The translations under genes were made by a program, and so were the position numbers. The notes under the pieces are model-generated. The model searched no databases and was not told the DNA's origin. It saw only the letters and a program-made list of their open reading frames with translations. Of a stretch of 64,000 nucleotides of DNA, positions 30,891 to 40,219 are shown in pieces. This DNA comes from Bog-532 sp963775825 (GTDB lineage Bacteria; Actinomycetota; Actinomycetes; Streptosporangiales; Streptosporangiaceae). Numbering within the stretch: the stretch's first letter is position 1; each line of letters opens with the position of its first letter. Location: assembly GCA_963775825.1 (NCBI GenBank), contig CAVZKY010000058.1, positions 25,846 to 89,845 on the forward strand, in the 5' to 3' direction.

Positions 30891-31443
30891 TCATTGCCGT
30901 GAATTCCGGGTCGCCCCGGGCTCTGCGCGTTGCCCGGCCGCATCTGGGTCCGCGAACCGGGCGAACGCACGCAGGTTGGCCAGGCTCTCGCCATTTTTGG
31001 CCCGCCAGGCCCATTCCCTCCGGATGGCGGACGCGAAGCCAAGCTCCAGGCGCGGCATCAAAGTTCTCATCTGAGTAGCTGAGCACGCAGCCGAGGATCC
31101 GGTCGATCTCGCCGGGTGCGGCCGCCGTCAACGGAAGCCTGCCGACCAGATAGACGTCACCTACCGGGTCGATGGCGAAGTGGACCCCATAGGTGCGCCC
31201 ATTGCGCTCCAGCAGGAAACGGTAGAACCGCTCGTGGTTCTCGTCAGGCTTGCGGCAGAAGAAGGCTTCCACATGCAGGCTGTGCTGGCCAGCGATGAGC
31301 CAGGTCATCGTGGCCAGCTTGTGCTGTCCTTCCAGCTTCACCAGGTAGGCGCCGGGGCTGGGATTCTCATAGGACAGGGCCAGGTCCCTCAGGGCCCTCG
31401 CTATGACCGCAGCCGGCTCGGCTTCGGCGCCCCCGGCGGTCAC
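30891..31443 (-). CDS. YbjN-domain protein, frameshifted
   Basis: GTG 31443 overlaps the mshA stop (GTGA). The N-terminal part (VIARALRDLALSYEN, then FFCRKPDENHERFYRFLLERN and PVGDVYLVGRLPL) matches the YbjN/CesT-like fold found between mshA and gpm in actinomycetes. A frame change near 31050 restores the conserved end GFASAIRREWAWRAKNGES and ends at TGA 30893-30891. The restored product is about 183 aa. A chaperone-like role is assumed for the family but unproven. Confidence 0.78.
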
Positions 31444-32708
31444 GCCTCCACCGTTGCCTTCGCCTCGTTCACCGCTCCTGTATATACCCCGAGGAGCTGA
31501 TCGACCGCGGCCCGCCAGCCGAATCCCGACGCATGCCGGATGGCACCGGCCGACATCCGGGCGAGCATCCGCGGGGACGCCGTGAGCGTGCTCAGGACGC
31601 GCGCATAGTCGGCCGGGTCGTGGCTGTCCACCAGGATCCCGGAGTCTCCGTCTCGCACGGCGGTCCGCAGGCCCCCGACGGCGGCGGCGACGACCGGGGT
31701 ACCGCAGGCCTGAGCCTCCAGCGCCACCAGGCCGAAGGACTCGGAGTACGACGGCACCGTCACCACACTCGCGGCCCGGTACCACTCGGCAAGGTCCGGC
31801 TGAGGGCAGGGCGGCTCCAGCCGGACCACCCTGGAGATGCCAAGCTGGGCCGCGAGCTGGGTCACCATGTCAGGGTCGTTGCGTCCGGGTCCGCTGGGAC
31901 CGCCCACGAAGACCACCGCGAGCTGTGCCGCCAGCCCCGGATCCTGCTGGATCATCTGCGCCACCGCACGCAGCAGGATGTCCGGGCCCTTCAGCGGCTG
32001 CATGCGGCCTGCGAACAAAAGCACGATCGCGTCCGCCGGCAGGCCGAGGGCCCGCCGGGCAGCCGCTTGCTGGCCGGGCCGGAACACCGACAGGTCGACT
32101 CCCGGGTGGACCGTCTTCACCCGGGAGGCGTCCGCGCCGTAGAGCTCGATGAGCTGGCGCGCTTCCTCGGTGGTGTTGGCCACGAGGCGGTCAGCGGCGG
32201 CGACCACTTCCGCCTCGCCGCGGATCCGGATGTCCGGCTCAGCCGAGTCACCCGTCGCCAGGGCCGCGTTCTTCACCTTGCCCAGCGTGTGCATCGACTG
32301 GATGAGCGGCACTCCCCAGCGTTCCTTGGCCACCGCGCCGACCTGGCCGGAAAGCCAGTAGTGCGCGTGCACCAGGTCGTAGCGCCCGGGCGCGTAGGCC
32401 GCCTCTATCCGGAGCACCTCGAAGGTGAAGTGGCAGATCTGGGCGGGGATGTCGGCCTTGTCGAGCTCCTCGAACGGTCCGGCGGTCACATGCCGGACCA
32501 GCACGCCGGGGGCCAGCTCGGTGACCGGCGGAGCATCCCGCGACACCGCCCGGGTGAAGATCTCCACCTCGGTGCCTCGCTCGGCCAGCCGCTTGGCCAC
32601 CTCAACGACGTAGACGTTGAGGCCCCCGGCGTCGCCGGTGCCCGGCTGATCGAGCGGTGACGTATGGACGCTAATCGTCGCGATCCGCCTGGGGACGCTT
32701 CGCGGCAC
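31440..32708 (-). CDS. mshA: D-inositol-3-phosphate glycosyltransferase (mycothiol)
   Basis: MshA transfers GlcNAc from UDP-GlcNAc to inositol-3-phosphate, the first mycothiol step. The GT-B (GT4) markers are HTSPLDQPGTGDAGGLNVY at the N-terminus, AHYWLSGQVG, HTLGKVKN, FAGRMQPLKGPD and the ExFGLVALEAQACGTPVV donor loop. GTG 32708 is chosen because GGAGG lies 9 nt upstream; this gives 422 aa. Mycothiol synthesis is diagnostic of Actinomycetota. Confidence 0.95.
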   Translation of the reverse strand: MPRSVPRRIATISVHTSPLDQPGTGDAGGLNVYVVEVAKRLAERGTEVEIFTRAVSRDAPPVTELAPGVLVRHVTAGPFEELDKADIPAQICHFTFEVLRIEAAYAPGRYDLVHAHYWLSGQVGAVAKERWGVPLIQSMHTLGKVKNAALATGDSAEPDIRIRGEAEVVAAADRLVANTTEEARQLIELYGADASRVKTVHPGVDLSVFRPGQQAAARRALGLPADAIVLLFAGRMQPLKGPDILLRAVAQMIQQDPGLAAQLAVVFVGGPSGPGRNDPDMVTQLAAQLGISRVVRLEPPCPQPDLAEWYRAASVVTVPSYSESFGLVALEAQACGTPVVAAAVGGLRTAVRDGDSGILVDSHDPADYARVLSTLTASPRMLARMSAGAIRHASGFGWRAAVDQLLGVYTGAVNEAKATVEA

Positions 32709-32857
32709 AGGTATGCACCTCCGACCTAGCAACCCCGGCGTGTCGCCCAGTGTTCCCGCGCGATGGCGGCCATTCGGCGGAACGCCCGGTCACGGCGGCC
32801 GGCAGCGCCGCCAAGGCGGCACACCGCAGTGCCGCAGCGGCGGATAAACTTTGCCGC

Positions 32858-33601
32858 ATGGGAACTCTTGTGCTGCTGCGCCATGGTGAGAGCGAGTGGA
32901 ACTCCAAGGGCCTTTTTACCGGCTGGGTGGATGTCGGTCTCTCGGCGACCGGGGCTGAGGAGGCAGTAAGCGGCGGCAGACTGCTACACGAGACGGGCAT
33001 GCGCCCCGACGTGCTGCACACCTCGGTACTGACGCGGGCGATACAGACGGCGCACATCGCGCTGCAGGCCGCCGAGCTGCTGTGGCTGCCGGTACAGCGG
33101 TCGTGGCGGCTCAACGAGCGGCACTACGGGGCGCTGCAGGGCAAGGACAAGGCGCAGACGCGCAATGAGTTCGGCGACGAGCAGTTCATGCTGTGGCGGC
33201 GGTCCTACGACGTCCCGCCCCCGCCGATCGCCGACGGCGACCCGCTCTCCCAGGCGCCCGATCCGCGCTACGCGCTGCTGCCGCCCGAGCTGCGGCCCCG
33301 CTCCGAGTGCCTGAAGGACGTGCTGGGCCGAATGCTGCCGTACTGGTATGACGCCATCGTCCCGGATCTCGCGGCCGGCCGGACGGTGCTGGTGACCGCG
33401 CACGGAAACTCACTTCGCGCCCTGGTGAAGCATCTGGATGGCATCAGTGATGACAAGATCTCCGCGCTGAACATCCCGACCGGCATCCCGCTGGTCTACG
33501 AGCTCGACGCTAGCTACCAGCCGGTTGAGCGGGGCGGTCGCTACCTGGATCCGAAGGCGGCGGCCGAAGCCGCGGAAGCCGTGAAGAACCAGGGCCGCTA
33601 G
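32858..33601 (+). CDS. gpmA: 2,3-bisphosphoglycerate-dependent phosphoglycerate mutase
   Basis: This glycolytic enzyme of 247 aa has the phosphohistidine motif LLRHGESEWNSKGLFTGW (His at residue 8), NERHYGALQG and the second histidine in TAHGNSLRAL. It is divergent from mshA, as in other actinomycetes. The frame is intact. Confidence 0.95.
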   Translation: MGTLVLLRHGESEWNSKGLFTGWVDVGLSATGAEEAVSGGRLLHETGMRPDVLHTSVLTRAIQTAHIALQAAELLWLPVQRSWRLNERHYGALQGKDKAQTRNEFGDEQFMLWRRSYDVPPPPIADGDPLSQAPDPRYALLPPELRPRSECLKDVLGRMLPYWYDAIVPDLAAGRTVLVTAHGNSLRALVKHLDGISDDKISALNIPTGIPLVYELDASYQPVERGGRYLDPKAAAEAAEAVKNQGR

Positions 33602-33900
33602 GCGGCGCGCGGGCGGCCGCTGGGTAAGAATGTCCGTCCGGCAGACGGCGATCAGGGAAGCGCGTACCATCTTCCCGATGTCCCGATAATGGACCCGTGG
33701 CAAACAGTGGGGTAATAGTCGCACGTCACAGTGCCCGCATTGGGATGTCCGGGATGCTGCCGCTTACGATCAGGTGTGTGGGCCTGATCTGTTCCGGCGT
33801 GTGGCCGCATGCCCTGGGCGCCGGGTACCGGCTATCCGGAGCGCGGTGATGTCGGCAGGCATGCAGACGGGCAACGGGACGTCGCTCGAAGGACGCGACT
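33602..33900. other. gpm-senX3 intergenic region
   Basis: No clean ORF is present. Reading frames between about 33750 and 33900 contain hydrophobic pieces (VGLICSGV, HALGAGYRLSG) that resemble a SenX3 membrane N-terminus broken over frames. phoU, which lies here in some Streptomyces, is absent. Confidence 0.45.
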
Positions 33901-33921
33901 CTGCCGCCGGGCATCGCCTCC

Positions 33922-34915
33922 GTGCTGTCCGTCCTGTCGTCTTCTGCGGTTGTCCTTGACCGGGAAGATCGCGTGCTGCGGGCCAGCGATGCGGCGCGAG
34001 CTTACGGCCTGGTCAAAGGCGACCGCCTGATGGCCAGCGAACTGCTGGCGCTGGCCCGGCAGGTACGCCGCGACGGCGAGATCCGCGAGGGCGAGTTCGA
34101 GGTGTCCGTAGGAGGCAGCAGCGACGGCCGGATGACCAGCTTCGCGGTCCGGGTCGCCCCGCTCGGCGGCGACGTCGGCTGTGAGGGCCTGGTCCTGGTG
34201 CTGGCCGAGGATCAGACCGAGAGCCGCCGGGTGGAAGAGGTCCGCCGGGATTTCGTCGCCAACGTCAGCCACGAGCTGAAGACACCCGTCGGAGCGCTGG
34301 CCCTGCTGGCCGAGACCGTCGAGGACGCCGCCGACGATCCCGACGCGGTGCGCAGGTTCGCGGGCCGCATGCGGCAGGAGGCATCCCGGCTGACCAACCT
34401 GGTGCAGGACATCATCACGCTGTCGCGCATCCAGGCCGCCGAGCCCGTCCCCGATCCTGCTCCCGTGCAGGTGGATGGGATCGTCGCCGAGGCGCTTGAC
34501 CGGTGCCGGATGAAGGCGAACGCCCGGGGGATCACGCTGGCCGACGCCGGCGACCGCGGGCTCGGCGTCCTCGGGGACGAGGATCTGCTGCTGACAGCGA
34601 TCCGCAATCTGCTGGAGAACGCCGTGGCCTACAGTCCCGAGCGGACCCGGGTACTGGTAACCACCCGCCGCGATGGTGACCGGGTGGAGATCAGCGTGGA
34701 GGACCAGGGGATCGGGATCCCCGAGCGGGACCTGCAGCGGATCTTCGAGCGCTTTTACCGCGTCGACCCCGCCCGCTCGCGGGCGACGGGCGGGACCGGA
34801 CTCGGCCTGGCCATCGTCAAGCACGTGACCGCCGCGCACGGTGGCTCGCTGACGCGTCCGTAGCATGGAGGGCGCAGGCTCCACGTTCACCCTTTCCCTG
34901 CCCATGCGGAGTTGA
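33922..34915 (+). CDS. senX3: SenX3-like sensor histidine kinase, N-terminus unclear and C-terminal frameshift
   Basis: A PAS-like region (SSSAVVLDREDRVLRASDAA) is followed by the HisKA box VSHELKTPVGALALLAET and the HATPase motifs NLLENAVAYSP and DQGIGIPERD, then GTGLGLAIVKHVTAAHGGS. SenX3/PhoR-type kinases sense phosphate status and phosphorylate RegX3. GTG 33922 is the only in-frame start, but LPPGIASVLSVL upstream shows the conserved region begins earlier and the membrane segment is not readable. The frame stops at 34863, while the expected end MEGAGSTFTLSLP lies in the next frame to 34915. Confidence 0.85.
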
Positions 34916-34988
34916 CATGCCGGCTCAGGTTCTGCCCAGCAGCGTGTGCCGAGGGTCCGCGCTCGTTCGTTCGTCGGGAGGCACCCAA

Positions 34989-35750
34989 GTGACACGCGTG
35001 CTCGTGGTCGAGGACGAGGAATCGTTCAGCGACGCGATCTCCTACCTGCTGCGGAAGGAGGGCTTCGAGGTCGCGGTCTGCGCCACCGGCCCGGACGCGC
35101 TGAGCGCTTTCGACCGTACCGGCGCGGACCTGGTGCTGCTCGACCTCATGCTTCCCGGGCTGCCGGGCAGCGAGGTGTGCCGGGCGCTGCGCTCCCGGTC
35201 CAACGTGCCCGTGATCATGCTGACCGCCAAAGACAGCGAGATCAACAAGGTCGTCGGCCTCGAGCTTGGCGCGGACGACTATGTGACCAAGCCGTTCTCT
35301 TCCCGTGAGCTTGTCGCGCGGATGCGGGCGGTGCTGCGCCGCCGGGGCGAGACGGATGAGGTGACGACCGTATCGGCCATGGAAGCCGGGCCGGTCCGGA
35401 TGGACGTCGATCGGCACGTGGTGACCGTCCGCGGCGGCCAGGTCCAGCTTCCGCTCAAGGAGTTCGAGCTGCTGCAGGTCCTGCTGCGCAACGCCGACCG
35501 GGTGCTGACCCGGATGCAGTTGATTGACCGCGTATGGGGCGCGGATTATGTCGGCGACACCAAGACCCTGGACGTCCACATCAAGCGGCTGCGGGCCAAG
35601 ATCGAAGTCGACCCGGCAAATCCGCGGCACATCGTGACCGTCCGTGGCCTCGGCTACAAGTTCGACTCGGCTGCCGTGTTAACGAGCCCCGCGCAGGGGC
35701 CGCCGCTACGGGGTCGGCGAGGCGCTCGCCGAGGGCTCGGGAATAGCTGA
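34989..35750 (+). CDS. regX3: RegX3-like OmpR-family response regulator
   Basis: The receiver domain (VLVVEDEESFSDAISYLL, phospho-Asp in LVLLDLMLPGLPG, conserved Lys in DDYVTKPFSSRELVARM) is joined to a winged-helix effector domain (LPLKEFELLQVLLRNADRV, LDVHIKRLRAKIE, VTVRGLGYKF). GTG 34989 has GGGAGG about 8 nt upstream. The partner kinase lies directly upstream. About 27 extra residues follow the usual GYKFD end and overlap the convergent lipoprotein gene, so the stop may have been lost by an indel. Confidence 0.93.
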   Translation: MTRVLVVEDEESFSDAISYLLRKEGFEVAVCATGPDALSAFDRTGADLVLLDLMLPGLPGSEVCRALRSRSNVPVIMLTAKDSEINKVVGLELGADDYVTKPFSSRELVARMRAVLRRRGETDEVTTVSAMEAGPVRMDVDRHVVTVRGGQVQLPLKEFELLQVLLRNADRVLTRMQLIDRVWGADYVGDTKTLDVHIKRLRAKIEVDPANPRHIVTVRGLGYKFDSAAVLTSPAQGPPLRGRRGARRGLGNS

Positions 35751-36416
35751 CGCTCTCAGGCTCGGGGTCGGGGTAGCCGTACCGGTCGCGCCCGGCTGCT
35801 TGATGGAACTGGCCCTCGGAGGAGGCGGCGAGTAGGAGGAGTAGTACGACGTCCGTGCCTGCACTGGGACCGTCAGCGACAGCACTCCCGCGTTCTGGAA
35901 GGTGAGGTCCACGGTGACCGCCTTCCCGCTGGGCAGTGCGCTGGTCAGATCGTGCAGCACGATCTGGGGCTCGGGGCCGCTCAGGTCGGCTGCTCCCTGT
36001 GCGGGCACGGTGACCGAGCCGCCCGTGATCTGTACGGACGTTGCCGTGCCGGGCGCGCTGGCCGAGATCAGCTTTTCGGCGCTGCCGGAGCCGTTGTACA
36101 GGTACAGGAACATGCTGGCCGAGCTGCCCGAGGCCAGCAGGGTGTTGTTCCGGCCGCCGAGGATGAAGGCGTTGTCGACGGTGACCGCGCCCGCGGTGCC
36201 GTAGGCGCCGTTCGCCGCCGGGTGGAACTCGAGCGTGGGAGCGTTGTCCCCGGCCTCGCACCCCGCGAGCACAGGGACCAGCAGGGCCAGCGCGCCGATC
36301 AGGATTCGGCGCAGCGCTTTGCTGCCGTGGCTACTGCGGATCACGGCTCGGGCCTCCTCAGGCTCGGGGCACATCGCGGGCGGATGCCGGAAATCGTAGC
36401 GATCCCCGGAGCGCAA
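35706..36416 (-). CDS. Lipoprotein, PCuAC/DUF461-like
   Basis: A signal peptide ending in lipobox LAGC (VPVLAGCEAG) anchors an exported domain of about 150 aa with AYGTAGAVTVDNAFI, LYLYNGSGSAEKL and LTFQNAGVLSLTVPV, reminiscent of the copper-chaperone PCuAC fold. The Met/His copper ligands of true PCuAC proteins are not obvious, so metal binding is doubtful. The C-terminus is Ser/Pro/Thr-rich. The real start may be a codon just before SSHGSKALRRILIG. It converges on regX3. Confidence 0.65.
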   Translation of the reverse strand: MRSGDRYDFRHPPAMCPEPEEARAVIRSSHGSKALRRILIGALALLVPVLAGCEAGDNAPTLEFHPAANGAYGTAGAVTVDNAFILGGRNNTLLASGSSASMFLYLYNGSGSAEKLISASAPGTATSVQITGGSVTVPAQGAADLSGPEPQIVLHDLTSALPSGKAVTVDLTFQNAGVLSLTVPVQARTSYYSSYSPPPPRASSIKQPGATGTATPTPSLRASAIPEPSASASPTP

Positions 36417-36443
36417 CCGCCCGCCGGGGCGCCCACCGGCGCG

Positions 36444-37238
36444 TCAGGTCGAGGTCGGGCTGGCGGAAGTGCGCGGCTCCAGCTCCGGTGAAGCGCTCCT
36501 GGCGCCGGCGCCCAGCATGCGCAGCTGGTCCTCAAGCTGGAATCCTTCGGTCAGGTTCCAGTTCACGGTAGCCGAGCCGTCCGCCCGGACGAGGACGATC
36601 GTCAGCCCGGGATGATGATACGCCGAGCCGAGCACGTTCTCTGCGTCTTTGACGGCGACCGCGGTGCCCTGGCCGGCCCTGTGGGCCAGGGCGTTCACGT
36701 CCGGCATCGCGCTCGGGGTGCCGACGAAGTAGACCTGAACCCGGGTGCGGGCCGCTTGGGTCGTGAGCTGCCGCAGCGTCTGGCGGCAGTTGCACGCCGC
36801 GGGAACCAGGGCCAGCACCACGCTGCGCAGGCTGCGCACCGGAATGGTTTCGCCCTTTACCACCACCGTTCCGGCCGGCAGCCGACTGGCCGCAACCGAG
36901 GTCGGCTGCGACGCCGGTACCGAGGCCGGTCTAGAGGCTGGGGGCGCTGAGCGCGACAGGACGGGAGCGGATGCGGGGCTGATGCTGAACACCGACAGTA
37001 GCGTCCCGGCCAGCATGGACAGGGCTACGCAGCCGGCGACGAGCGGGAGCAGCGCGCCGTGCCCTCGCAGCGGCCCGAGAATCCGGTCCCAGCGGGCCCG
37101 GCGGTGCCGCGCACGCTGTTCGCGGCGGTAGGCGAGCACCTCGCGGTCGAGTTCCCTGGCGTCGTCCGGGATCTCGATATCAACCGGAGGCAGGCCGCCG
37201 TCGTCCCGCCCGGGTTCTCCGCCAGGATTCACCGGCAC
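36444..37238 (-). CDS. Single-pass membrane protein with thioredoxin-like outer domain
   Basis: Residues 1-75 are cytoplasmic and charged, followed by one membrane segment (LLPLVAGCVALSMLAGTLLS) and a Pro/Ser linker. The outer domain includes ETIPVRSLRSVVLALVPAACNC, QVYFVGTP and GLTIVLVRADGSATVNWNL, a beta-alpha order consistent with a thioredoxin-like fold. CNC replaces the usual CxxC, so redox activity is uncertain. It ends only 28 nt before the lipoprotein gene begins, so the two are likely co-transcribed. The function is unknown. Confidence 0.6.
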   Translation of the reverse strand: MPVNPGGEPGRDDGGLPPVDIEIPDDARELDREVLAYRREQRARHRRARWDRILGPLRGHGALLPLVAGCVALSMLAGTLLSVFSISPASAPVLSRSAPPASRPASVPASQPTSVAASRLPAGTVVVKGETIPVRSLRSVVLALVPAACNCRQTLRQLTTQAARTRVQVYFVGTPSAMPDVNALAHRAGQGTAVAVKDAENVLGSAYHHPGLTIVLVRADGSATVNWNLTEGFQLEDQLRMLGAGARSASPELEPRTSASPTST

Positions 37239-37585
37239 GCACCCCTCCGGCGCTGGTTCCAGGTCACTACTAGTAGTATGGCGCTTGACAAGCCATGCGG
37301 CCGACGAGCCCTGTCATTTGCCCGCCGGATGCGCGGCTGTGATGCGTCAGCAGTCCGGCCCTCCGCTGGACGCAGCGAAGCCCGCCTACCGTCGCGCGTA
37401 CTGTCCGCTGAGGACTGGTGACGCAGAGCTGATATGGGCTCCTCGGCGTGCCTGCCATGACGTGCCGCAGGGTAATTCCGGCGAGCCCTATTTACCCTGA
37501 TGACCAGCCCTTATAGGGTAAAGGGCATTCAATCAGCCCCCGGTGACGTGGTAAGATAGCCTTCAGCGGAAGGGGTACTTGCCAC
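37239..37585. other. Divergent promoter region before carD
   Basis: This 347-bp gap lies between a minus-strand membrane gene and carD. It contains a 12-bp palindrome at 37266-37277. A TAAGAT at about 37551 could serve as the carD -10 element. Nothing else is recognisable. Confidence 0.4.
37266..37277. promoter_or_regulatory. Perfect palindrome ACTACTAGTAGT
   Basis: The 12-bp palindrome lies 28 nt upstream of the start of the thioredoxin-like membrane gene on the minus strand. The location suits a repressor operator. The regulator is unknown. Confidence 0.35.
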
Positions 37586-38089
37586 ATGTCTTTCAAGGTC
37601 GGCGATACCGTCGTCTACCCCCATCATGGGGCTGCTCGCATCGAAGCGGTCGAGACTCGCACGATCAAGGGCGAGGATAAGACCTATCTGGTTCTTAAGG
37701 TCGACAAGGGTGACCTGACTGTACGCGTACCCGCAGATAATACGGAGCTCGTAGGCGTCCGGGATGTTGTCGGCCAGGAAGGCCTGGAGAGGGTGCTGGA
37801 AGTACTGCGCGCCCCGCACACCGAAGAGCCCACCAACTGGTCACGGCGCTACAAGGCCAACCTGGAAAAGCTCGCTTCAGGCGACGTGAACAAGGTTGCC
37901 GAGGTGGTCCGGGACCTCTGGCGCCGGGATAAGGAACGCGGCCTGTCCGCTGGTGAAAAGCGCATGCTGGCCAAGGCGCGGCAGATTCTGGTGAGCGAGC
38001 TTGCCCTCGCTGAGAAGACGAATGAGGACAAGGCCGAAGCGTTGCTGGACGAGATACTTGCTTCTGGTCCGCCGCAGCGGGTGTCCTAA
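37586..38089 (+). CDS. carD: CarD-family RNA polymerase-binding regulator
   Basis: CarD binds the RNA polymerase beta subunit and stabilises open complexes, especially at rRNA promoters. The N-terminal Tudor-like domain (FKVGDTVVYPHHGAARIEAV) is followed by the helical DNA-binding domain with NWSRRYKANLEKLASGD and the conserved Trp in VVRDLWRRDK. The 167 aa is the usual length. It is followed by isoprenoid and cysS genes as in other actinomycetes. Confidence 0.96.
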   Translation: MSFKVGDTVVYPHHGAARIEAVETRTIKGEDKTYLVLKVDKGDLTVRVPADNTELVGVRDVVGQEGLERVLEVLRAPHTEEPTNWSRRYKANLEKLASGDVNKVAEVVRDLWRRDKERGLSAGEKRMLAKARQILVSELALAEKTNEDKAEALLDEILASGPPQRVS

Positions 38090-38142
38090 GCCTAACGATC
38101 ACGATTTGATAAGCACCGCCAGAACGTGTGCGGACACGGCTA

Positions 38143-38682
38143 ATGGCTGCTGAATCGGATCTGCGATATGTGTTGCCCAGGGTGGGCGTCGGAACCGACG
38201 TCCACCCTTTCGGGCTTTCTGGAGTCGGCCGCATCTTGAACCTGGCTGGCCTCAGCTGGCCAGGGGAGGCAGGCCTCACCGGGCATTCAGATGGTGATGT
38301 CGCGGCGCACGCCATCTGCGACGCTCTCCTGTCGGCGGCCGGGATCGGTGATCTCGGCGCCCACTTCGGCACCGCACGACCGCGTTGGGCGGGAGCCGCC
38401 GGTGTCACGCTGATCCGCGAAACTGCCCGGCTCGTGGCCGACGCTGGGTACACCGTCGGCAACGTTGCCGTCCAGGTGATCGGCAACCGTCCCAAGATCG
38501 CCCCGCGCCGCGCAGAGGCCGAAAAGGTGCTCTCCGAGGCACTGTCGGGGGCACCGGTCAGCGTGTCCGGGACGACCACCGACGGCCTTGGATTGACCGG
38601 GCGCGGTGAGGGGATCGCCGCGATTGCGACCGCGCTGGTCATCGCGACCGCGCCGTCAGGCGGCCCGACGTCCGGGTCCTGA
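38143..38682 (+). CDS. ispF: 2-C-methyl-D-erythritol 2,4-cyclodiphosphate synthase
   Basis: IspF cyclises CDP-ME 2-phosphate in the MEP isoprenoid pathway. Metal ligands are in GTDVHPF (DxH), and GHSDGDVAAHAICDALL and the C-terminal TTTDGLGLTGRGEGIAA are signatures. ATG 38143 gives 179 aa; GTG 38128 is an alternative. ispD, usually between carD and ispF in actinomycetes, is missing: only 53 nt separate carD from this start. Confidence 0.94.
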   Translation: MAAESDLRYVLPRVGVGTDVHPFGLSGVGRILNLAGLSWPGEAGLTGHSDGDVAAHAICDALLSAAGIGDLGAHFGTARPRWAGAAGVTLIRETARLVADAGYTVGNVAVQVIGNRPKIAPRRAEAEKVLSEALSGAPVSVSGTTTDGLGLTGRGEGIAAIATALVIATAPSGGPTSGS

Positions 38683-38800
38683 ACCTGCGGCCGGGCGCCT
38701 GCAGACCGGAAAAGGATGGCACGCGGACGGCGCCTGACCAGGTTCCTCAGGTGGGAAAAGCCTGCGCGGGCAGGTCTGGGCATCCCATAGCCTAGGCAGC

Positions 38801-40219
38801 GTGACCCTGCGCCTGCACGACACCGCCACTCGCGAAGTACGCGAATTCACGCCCCTGGTTCCCGGGCGGGTATCGCTGTACGTGTGTGGTGCCACCGTGC
38901 AGTCCCCGCCGCATATCGGCCACCTCCGGTCGGCTATTGCCTTTGACATTCTCATCCGGTGGCTGGAAGCGCGCGGGTATCAAGTGACCTTCTGCCGGAA
39001 TGTCACCGATATCGACGACAAGATAATCCGCGCCGCGGATCAGGAGGGCACGCCCTGGTGGGCCGTCGCCGAGCGCAACCAGCGTCTTTTCTCCCGCGCT
39101 TATGACGCGCTCGGCTGCCGCGAGCCGGACGTCGAGCCACGGGCCACCGGGCATGTGCCCGAGATGATCGGGCTGATGCAGCGCCTCATCGACACCGGCC
39201 ACGCCTACGCCGCCGGCGGCGACGTCTATTTCGACGTCTTCACCGATCCCTCCTACGGGGAACTGTCCGGCCAGCGCCTGGACCAGATGCGGCCCTCGGA
39301 GGATGCCGGTGACTCCGCCGCCAAGCGGGACCCGCGGGACTTCACCCTCTGGAAGGGCGCCAAGCCCGGCGAGCCGTCCTGGGACACGCCGTGGGGTCCT
39401 GGCCGGCCTGGCTGGCACCTGGAGTGCTCCGCCATGTCGATGAAGTACCTCGGCTCGGCCTTCGACATCCACGGCGGCGGAATCAACCTGGTCTTCCCGC
39501 ACCACGAGAACGAGATTGCGCAGTCCACCTGCGCCGGCTACGAGTTCGCCCGGTACTGGATGCACAACGCCGTGCTCGGGGTGGCCGGCGAAAAGATGAG
39601 CAAGTCGCTCGGCAACTCGCTGCGGGTCGAGGAGATCCTCAGAACCGTCCGTCCCGTCGAGCTCCGCTACTACCTGGGACAGGCGCATTACCGGTCGGTG
39701 CTGGAGTTTTCCGACGACTCATTGGCCGAGGCCGCCGCGGCGTACCGGCGCGTCGAGGGCTTCGTGCAGCGCGCCAGCGAGGCCCTGGCCGCTGACCCGG
39801 ATGCCAGCGGCCCGGCTCCGGCCGCGGCCCTTGTGCCGCTGTCGTTCAGCGCGGCCCTCGACGACGATCTGGGTGTCCCGGCCGCGCTCGCGGCCGTGCA
39901 CGCGGCCGTGCGGGACGGTAACAGTGCTCTGCAGGCGGGCCGGATCGCGGATGTCCGCGAGAGCCTGGCTCAGGTGCGGTCCATGCTGGGGGTGCTCGGC
40001 CTCGACCCGCTCGCCCAGCCCTGGGCCGCGTCCGACAGGCAGGGTGAGCGCATGCGCGAAATCGTTCAGTCGCTGGTGCAGGTCGCGCTGGATCAGCGTC
40101 AGCGGGCGCGGGCGCGGAAGGACTACGCGACGGCCGACGCGCTCCGGGAGGGCCTGGAGAAGGCCGGGATCGCCATCGAGGACACCCGCGACGGACCGCG
40201 CTGGGAGATTCGCCGGTGA
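38801..40219 (+). CDS. cysS: Cysteinyl-tRNA synthetase
   Basis: The class I synthetase has zinc Cys in LYVCGATVQSPPHIGH (HIGH at residues 38-41), the second zinc ligands in WHLECSAMS, and the KMSKS loop in GEKMSKSLGNS. At 472 aa it is typical. Its stop overlaps the GTG start of rlmB, indicating coupling. Start GTG 38801 fits the family N-terminus (LRLHDTATREVREF). Confidence 0.96.
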   Translation: MTLRLHDTATREVREFTPLVPGRVSLYVCGATVQSPPHIGHLRSAIAFDILIRWLEARGYQVTFCRNVTDIDDKIIRAADQEGTPWWAVAERNQRLFSRAYDALGCREPDVEPRATGHVPEMIGLMQRLIDTGHAYAAGGDVYFDVFTDPSYGELSGQRLDQMRPSEDAGDSAAKRDPRDFTLWKGAKPGEPSWDTPWGPGRPGWHLECSAMSMKYLGSAFDIHGGGINLVFPHHENEIAQSTCAGYEFARYWMHNAVLGVAGEKMSKSLGNSLRVEEILRTVRPVELRYYLGQAHYRSVLEFSDDSLAEAAAAYRRVEGFVQRASEALAADPDASGPAPAAALVPLSFSAALDDDLGVPAALAAVHAAVRDGNSALQAGRIADVRESLAQVRSMLGVLGLDPLAQPWAASDRQGERMREIVQSLVQVALDQRQRARARKDYATADALREGLEKAGIAIEDTRDGPRWEIRR

